Shown here: positions 14,839 to 16,776 of the stretch, piece by piece
Layout: every line of letters begins with the position of its first letter
How positions within the stretch are numbered: the stretch's first letter is position 1
Assembly: GCA_964593515.1 (NCBI GenBank)
Contig: CAZQJH010000021.1
Span: forward strand, 1-16,776
Source: JAXJYR01 sp964593515
GTDB taxonomy: Bacteria > Bacillota_I > Bacilli_A > Erysipelotrichales > Erysipelotrichaceae
Reading direction: 5' to 3'
DNA: 16,776 nucleotides
The notes under the pieces: model-generated
The model's input: only the letters and a program-made list of their open reading frames with translations
Database searches by the model: none
What the model was told of the DNA's origin: nothing
Position numbers and translations under genes: made by a program

Positions 14839-15813
14839 CTATTCAATAAACTTAGCATCCGGATAAGCTGCTTTATCTACTTCAATACCACAAGCTTGGG
14901 CTACTTTCATATTAATAACTAATTCACAATCTTCTTTCCCTAAATAAGCAATTGGTGTTTCAGCTACACTTGTTTCCCCTTTAAGAATTGCTAAAGCTTG
15001 TTCTCCAGCTTTTCTTCCTAAATTATAGTAACTAATACCATAAGTAGCAAATCCACCATTTTCAACCATTCCTTCTTCCCCAACAATTAAAGGAATTTTG
15101 TATTGAGTAGTAATTGCTTCAACACTTGAAACATAAGTAGCTAATAAATTATCAGTTGGAATATAAACAACATCATTTCCATCATGACAAATCTTTTCAC
15201 TTACTGCTTGAATATCATTAGAATCAGCTACGGTATATATATTAGCTTCTAAGTTTAATTTTTTAGCACAATCTAGTGCAATTTTACCTTGGAAAATTGA
15301 ATTATCTTCACTACCACAATATAAGATAGCTACTTTTTTCGCATTAGGTAATAATTTAGTTAATAAATCAAATTGATCTTCAATTGGGGTTAAATCACTA
15401 GCTCCACTAACATTACCACCTGGATGATCATTACTAGTAACTAAACCAATTGATTCATAATCAGTAACAGCACATCCAATTGTAGGAATATCCGTTGTAG
15501 CTGCAGCTACTGATTGTAAAGCTGGTGTAGCAATCGCATAAATTAAATTATTTCCATCATTTACTAATTTATCCGCTACACTTTGACAGTTAGCTTGATC
15601 ACCTGCTACTTGATAATCAATATTATCTTCACTAATTCCTGCTTCAACTAAAACATCTTTAAATCCTTCATAAGAAGCATCTAAGGCTGGATGTTGCATT
15701 AATTGAATTACTCCTACCTTAGCTTGAGTATAATCACTTAACTCATTCGAAGTACTACTACAACCAGCTAAAAGCATGGTCATTGCTAATAAGCAACCTA
15801 ATAATTTTTTCAT
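14839..15813 (-). CDS. ABC transporter substrate-binding lipoprotein (ABC_sub_bind, TrpX-like)
   Basis: The 324-residue extracellular binding protein of the importer. The signal peptide ends in a lipobox LAGC with Cys18 as the lipid anchor. The mature part is the two-lobed ABC_sub_bind fold, with VGVIQLMQHPALD (about 33-45), ATPALQSVA and the AVTDYESIGLV segment that line the cleft in this family. Members of the family import tryptophan, tyrosine or other amino acids. The T-box before this gene appears specific for phenylalanine, so Phe or a mixture of aromatic amino acids is the likely ligand. AGAAGGAGG stands before the ATG at 15813. First gene of a three-gene operon. Confidence 0.92.
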   Translation of the reverse strand: MKKLLGCLLAMTMLLAGCSSTSNELSDYTQAKVGVIQLMQHPALDASYEGFKDVLVEAGISEDNIDYQVAGDQANCQSVADKLVNDGNNLIYAIATPALQSVAAATTDIPTIGCAVTDYESIGLVTSNDHPGGNVSGASDLTPIEDQFDLLTKLLPNAKKVAILYCGSEDNSIFQGKIALDCAKKLNLEANIYTVADSNDIQAVSEKICHDGNDVVYIPTDNLLATYVSSVEAITTQYKIPLIVGEEGMVENGGFATYGISYYNLGRKAGEQALAILKGETSVAETPIAYLGKEDCELVINMKVAQACGIEVDKAAYPDAKFIE

Positions 15814-15837
15814 AACTTGTTCCTCCTTCTTTTAAAA

Positions 15838-16088
15838 ACAAAAAAAGACACTCGTCAGAGGACGAGTGCCGTGATACCACCTCAATTTATTATATCTTCA
15901 CAAATATAACCTTCATAAGTTGTCTAAACAACTATACATTGTAACGTATGCTAACGATTATCCCTTATCAAGATAACAACTCCGTGGTGAATTCTAAATT
16001 CCATGCGTATGTTTTACACCAACCAACATATCTCTAATGCCTCAAGAATTTATACTATGTCACTTCTCTGTTTTTAAAAATTTATGTT
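15838..16088 (-). ncRNA. T-box leader, probable specifier UUC (Phe)
   Basis: A tRNA-sensing leader read on the minus strand. The T-box sequence AGGTGGTATCACGG is at 15869-15882. Stem I shows the AG bulge and apical loop (AGAGA, then TATGTT pairing with AACATA around GGTTGGTGTAA). Below it, AGTA (16053-16056) and the helix TAAATTC/GAATTTA (16046-16052 with 15995-16001) precede GAA (15992-15994) and then TTC (15989-15991) followed by A. This AGTA/GAA loop-E setting marks the next codon as the specifier, here UUC. The T-box bulge UGGU pairs with a discriminator A, as in tRNA-Phe. A six-pair hairpin AGTTGT-TTAG-ACAACT at 15918-15933 is Stem III. Uncharged tRNA should permit readthrough. The base of Stem I was not resolved. 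Confidence 0.93.
15841..15870 (-). terminator. T-box regulated terminator
   Basis: GGCACTCGTC pairs with GACGAGTGTC (10 pairs, one G-T) around CTCT, followed by a run of T at 15841-15846. It overlaps the 3' end of the T-box sequence, as required for exclusive folding with the antiterminator. Confidence 0.95.
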
Positions 16089-16094
16089 AGTTAA

Positions 16095-16123
16095 ACTATA
16101 ATCCTTTGTTATGAAAATGTCAA
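16095..16123 (-). promoter_or_regulatory. Promoter of the T-box-ABC importer operon
   Basis: On the minus strand a perfect TTGACA (16118-16123) and TATAGT (16095-16100) are 17 bases apart. The start falls near 16088, just before the T-box Stem I. Confidence 0.85.
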
Positions 16124-16137
16124 CACTTTTTCATAAC
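16108..16137. repeat. Perfect inverted repeat framing the -35 box
   Basis: GTTATGAAAA (16108-16117) and its exact complement TTTTCATAAC (16128-16137) enclose 10 bases that contain the -35 hexamer of the T-box promoter. The position suits a repressor operator. The half-site resembles those upstream of serC. The regulator is unknown. Confidence 0.55.
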
Positions 16138-16140
16138 ATT

Positions 16141-16178
16141 TTTACATATCTTTACATTTGATTATGTAAAAATTTACA
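16141..16178. repeat. TTTACAT repeat cluster and palindrome upstream of uraA
   Basis: TTTACAT occurs at 16141-16147 and 16151-16157, exactly one helical turn apart. The second copy forms a perfect seven-base inverted repeat with ATGTAAA at 16164-16170 (six-base spacer), and TTTACA recurs at 16173-16178. The cluster lies between the divergent promoters of the T-box operon and uraA and may be an operator. Nothing else was recognised between 16138 and the uraA promoter. Confidence 0.35.
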
Positions 16179-16191
16179 CAAGCGAAGTTAT

Positions 16192-16220
16192 TTGAAAAAA
16201 GTAAAGACAAATTACATATT
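16192..16220 (+). promoter_or_regulatory. Weak candidate promoter of uraA
   Basis: TTGAAA (16192-16197) and CATATT (16215-16220) are 17 bases apart. A second option is AAGACA (16204-16209) with TAATAT (16227-16232), also 17 apart. Neither is strong. The leader is too short for a PyrR-type attenuator and none was seen. Confidence 0.3.
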
Positions 16221-16258
16221 TTTTGGTAATATATTTAACGATTAAAAGGAGAAAAAAT

Positions 16259-16776
16259 ATGGAAGAAAAGAAAAACTTAATTATTGATGTGCAAGAAAAA
16301 CCTGCACCTATGCAATGGTTATTCTTAAGTTTCCAACATGTTTTTGCCATGTTTGGAGCTACAATTTTAGTACCTATTTTAACCGGATATCCCGTAAGTG
16401 TTGCCTTATTTGCTTCAGGATTAGGTACATTAATCTATACTTTATGTACTAAAGGTAGAGTACCAGTTTACTTAGGTAGTTCATTTGCTTATATTGGAGC
16501 TGTACAAATTGCCGTTAAAGCAATGGGTGGTGATATTCGTGCTGCCCAAACCGGTTTAATTTTAGTAGGAATCATTTATGTTGTTGTTGCTTTACTAATT
16601 AAAGTTATTGGTAAAGATTGGATTGATAAATTATTACCACCAGTTGTTATTGGACCGATGATTATTGTTATTGGTTTAGGATTAGCTTCTAATGCCGTAA
16701 CTAATTCTGGATTTATTGAAGGTGGAAGTATTGTTCAAATGTTAATTGCCATTATAACCTTTATGATTGCAGCCCT
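16259..16776 (+). CDS. uraA: Uracil permease (NCS2 family), 3' end beyond window
   Basis: A membrane symporter that imports uracil with protons. The first 172 codons are present, reading open to the right edge. After a polar N-terminus the sequence QHVFAMFGATILVPILTG (about 25-42) and GRVPVYLGSSFAYIGAV (about 62-78) are the conserved NCS2 segments of the UraA/PyrP group; the latter carries the short-strand region near the substrate site. At least four hydrophobic segments are visible in this part. The ATG at 16259 has AAAAGGAG upstream with 7 bases between. It is divergent from the T-box ABC operon. The xanthine branch of the family is less likely from these segments. Confidence 0.9.
   Translation, partial: MEEKKNLIIDVQEKPAPMQWLFLSFQHVFAMFGATILVPILTGYPVSVALFASGLGTLIYTLCTKGRVPVYLGSSFAYIGAVQIAVKAMGGDIRAAQTGLILVGIIYVVVALLIKVIGKDWIDKLLPPVVIGPMIIVIGLGLASNAVTNSGFIEGGSIVQMLIAIITFMIAA

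Noticed and set aside
14598..14849. Plus-strand open frame opposite the permease gene
   Set aside because: The opposite strand encodes a clear permease with family motifs; no start signal supports the antisense frame.
16000..16006. TGG in the T-box leader as a Trp specifier
   Set aside because: It lies higher in Stem I, not after the AGTA/GAA motif, and the UGGU bulge does not match the discriminator G of tRNA-Trp.
16138..16258. Pyrimidine attenuator or riboswitch before uraA
   Set aside because: No terminator hairpin, PyrR-binding motif or purine riboswitch core is present and the leader is short.
1..16776. Mycoplasma-type genetic code, considered because none of the twelve complete genes ends in TGA
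   Set aside because: Tryptophan positions checked are TGG and no in-frame TGA interrupts any gene, so there is no sign of TGA read as Trp; avoidance of TGA stops is common in AT-rich genomes.
1..16776. CRISPR array, prophage or insertion sequence
   Set aside because: No regularly spaced direct repeats, transposase, integrase or terminal inverted repeats were seen.

Overview
The window is AT-rich DNA of a low-GC Gram-positive bacterium. The evidence is strong AGGAGG-type ribosome binding sites, many extended -10 promoters (TGnTATAAT), a T-box leader, an FMN riboswitch, a CcpA-type cre site, and stop codons limited to TAA and TAG. The gene content (a secreted multidomain fucosidase plus amino-acid and vitamin scavenging systems) would fit a gut Erysipelotrichia-like Firmicute; this taxonomic placement is inference.

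Layout. Positions 1-3951 (minus) hold most of a very large secreted GH29 alpha-L-fucosidase that runs off the left edge. It is preceded by an extended -10 promoter with a cre-like site over the transcription start. Positions 4054-6385 hold a serC-serA operon (minus) for serine synthesis, with its own promoter and a terminator that begins inside the serA stop codon. A tRNA-Ala(UGC) gene (plus) follows with a consensus promoter and terminator. Positions 6721-9507 (minus) hold a tight unit of PaaI-like thioesterase, Xaa-Pro aminopeptidase and a CpXC zinc-ribbon protein. Upstream, on the same strand, lie gltX (with its terminator), a small lysine-rich coiled-coil protein, and a thioredoxin-reductase-like flavoprotein whose NADPH-binding motif looks lost. 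Positions 12194-13104 (plus) hold an FMN riboswitch controlling the riboflavin transporter subunit ribU. Positions 13076-16123 (minus) hold an ABC importer (lipoprotein, permease, ATPase) of the TrpXYZ-like family behind a T-box leader. The right edge cuts a uracil permease gene (plus).

How the parts fit. Most genes serve scavenging and central amino-acid metabolism: liberation of fucose from host glycans, peptide trimming, serine synthesis, aminoacylation, riboflavin and uracil uptake, and uptake of an amino acid sensed through tRNA charging. The point most worth following is the T-box. Its best specifier reading is UUC (Phe) and its T-box bulge reads UGGU, which suits a tRNA with discriminator A and not tRNA-Trp. 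This suggests that the TrpXYZ-like importer is tuned to phenylalanine. A ten-base inverted repeat (GTTATGAAAA / TTTTCATAAC) frames the -35 box of that promoter, and related half-sites lie upstream of serC, hinting at a shared regulator. No CRISPR array, phage module or insertion sequence was seen.
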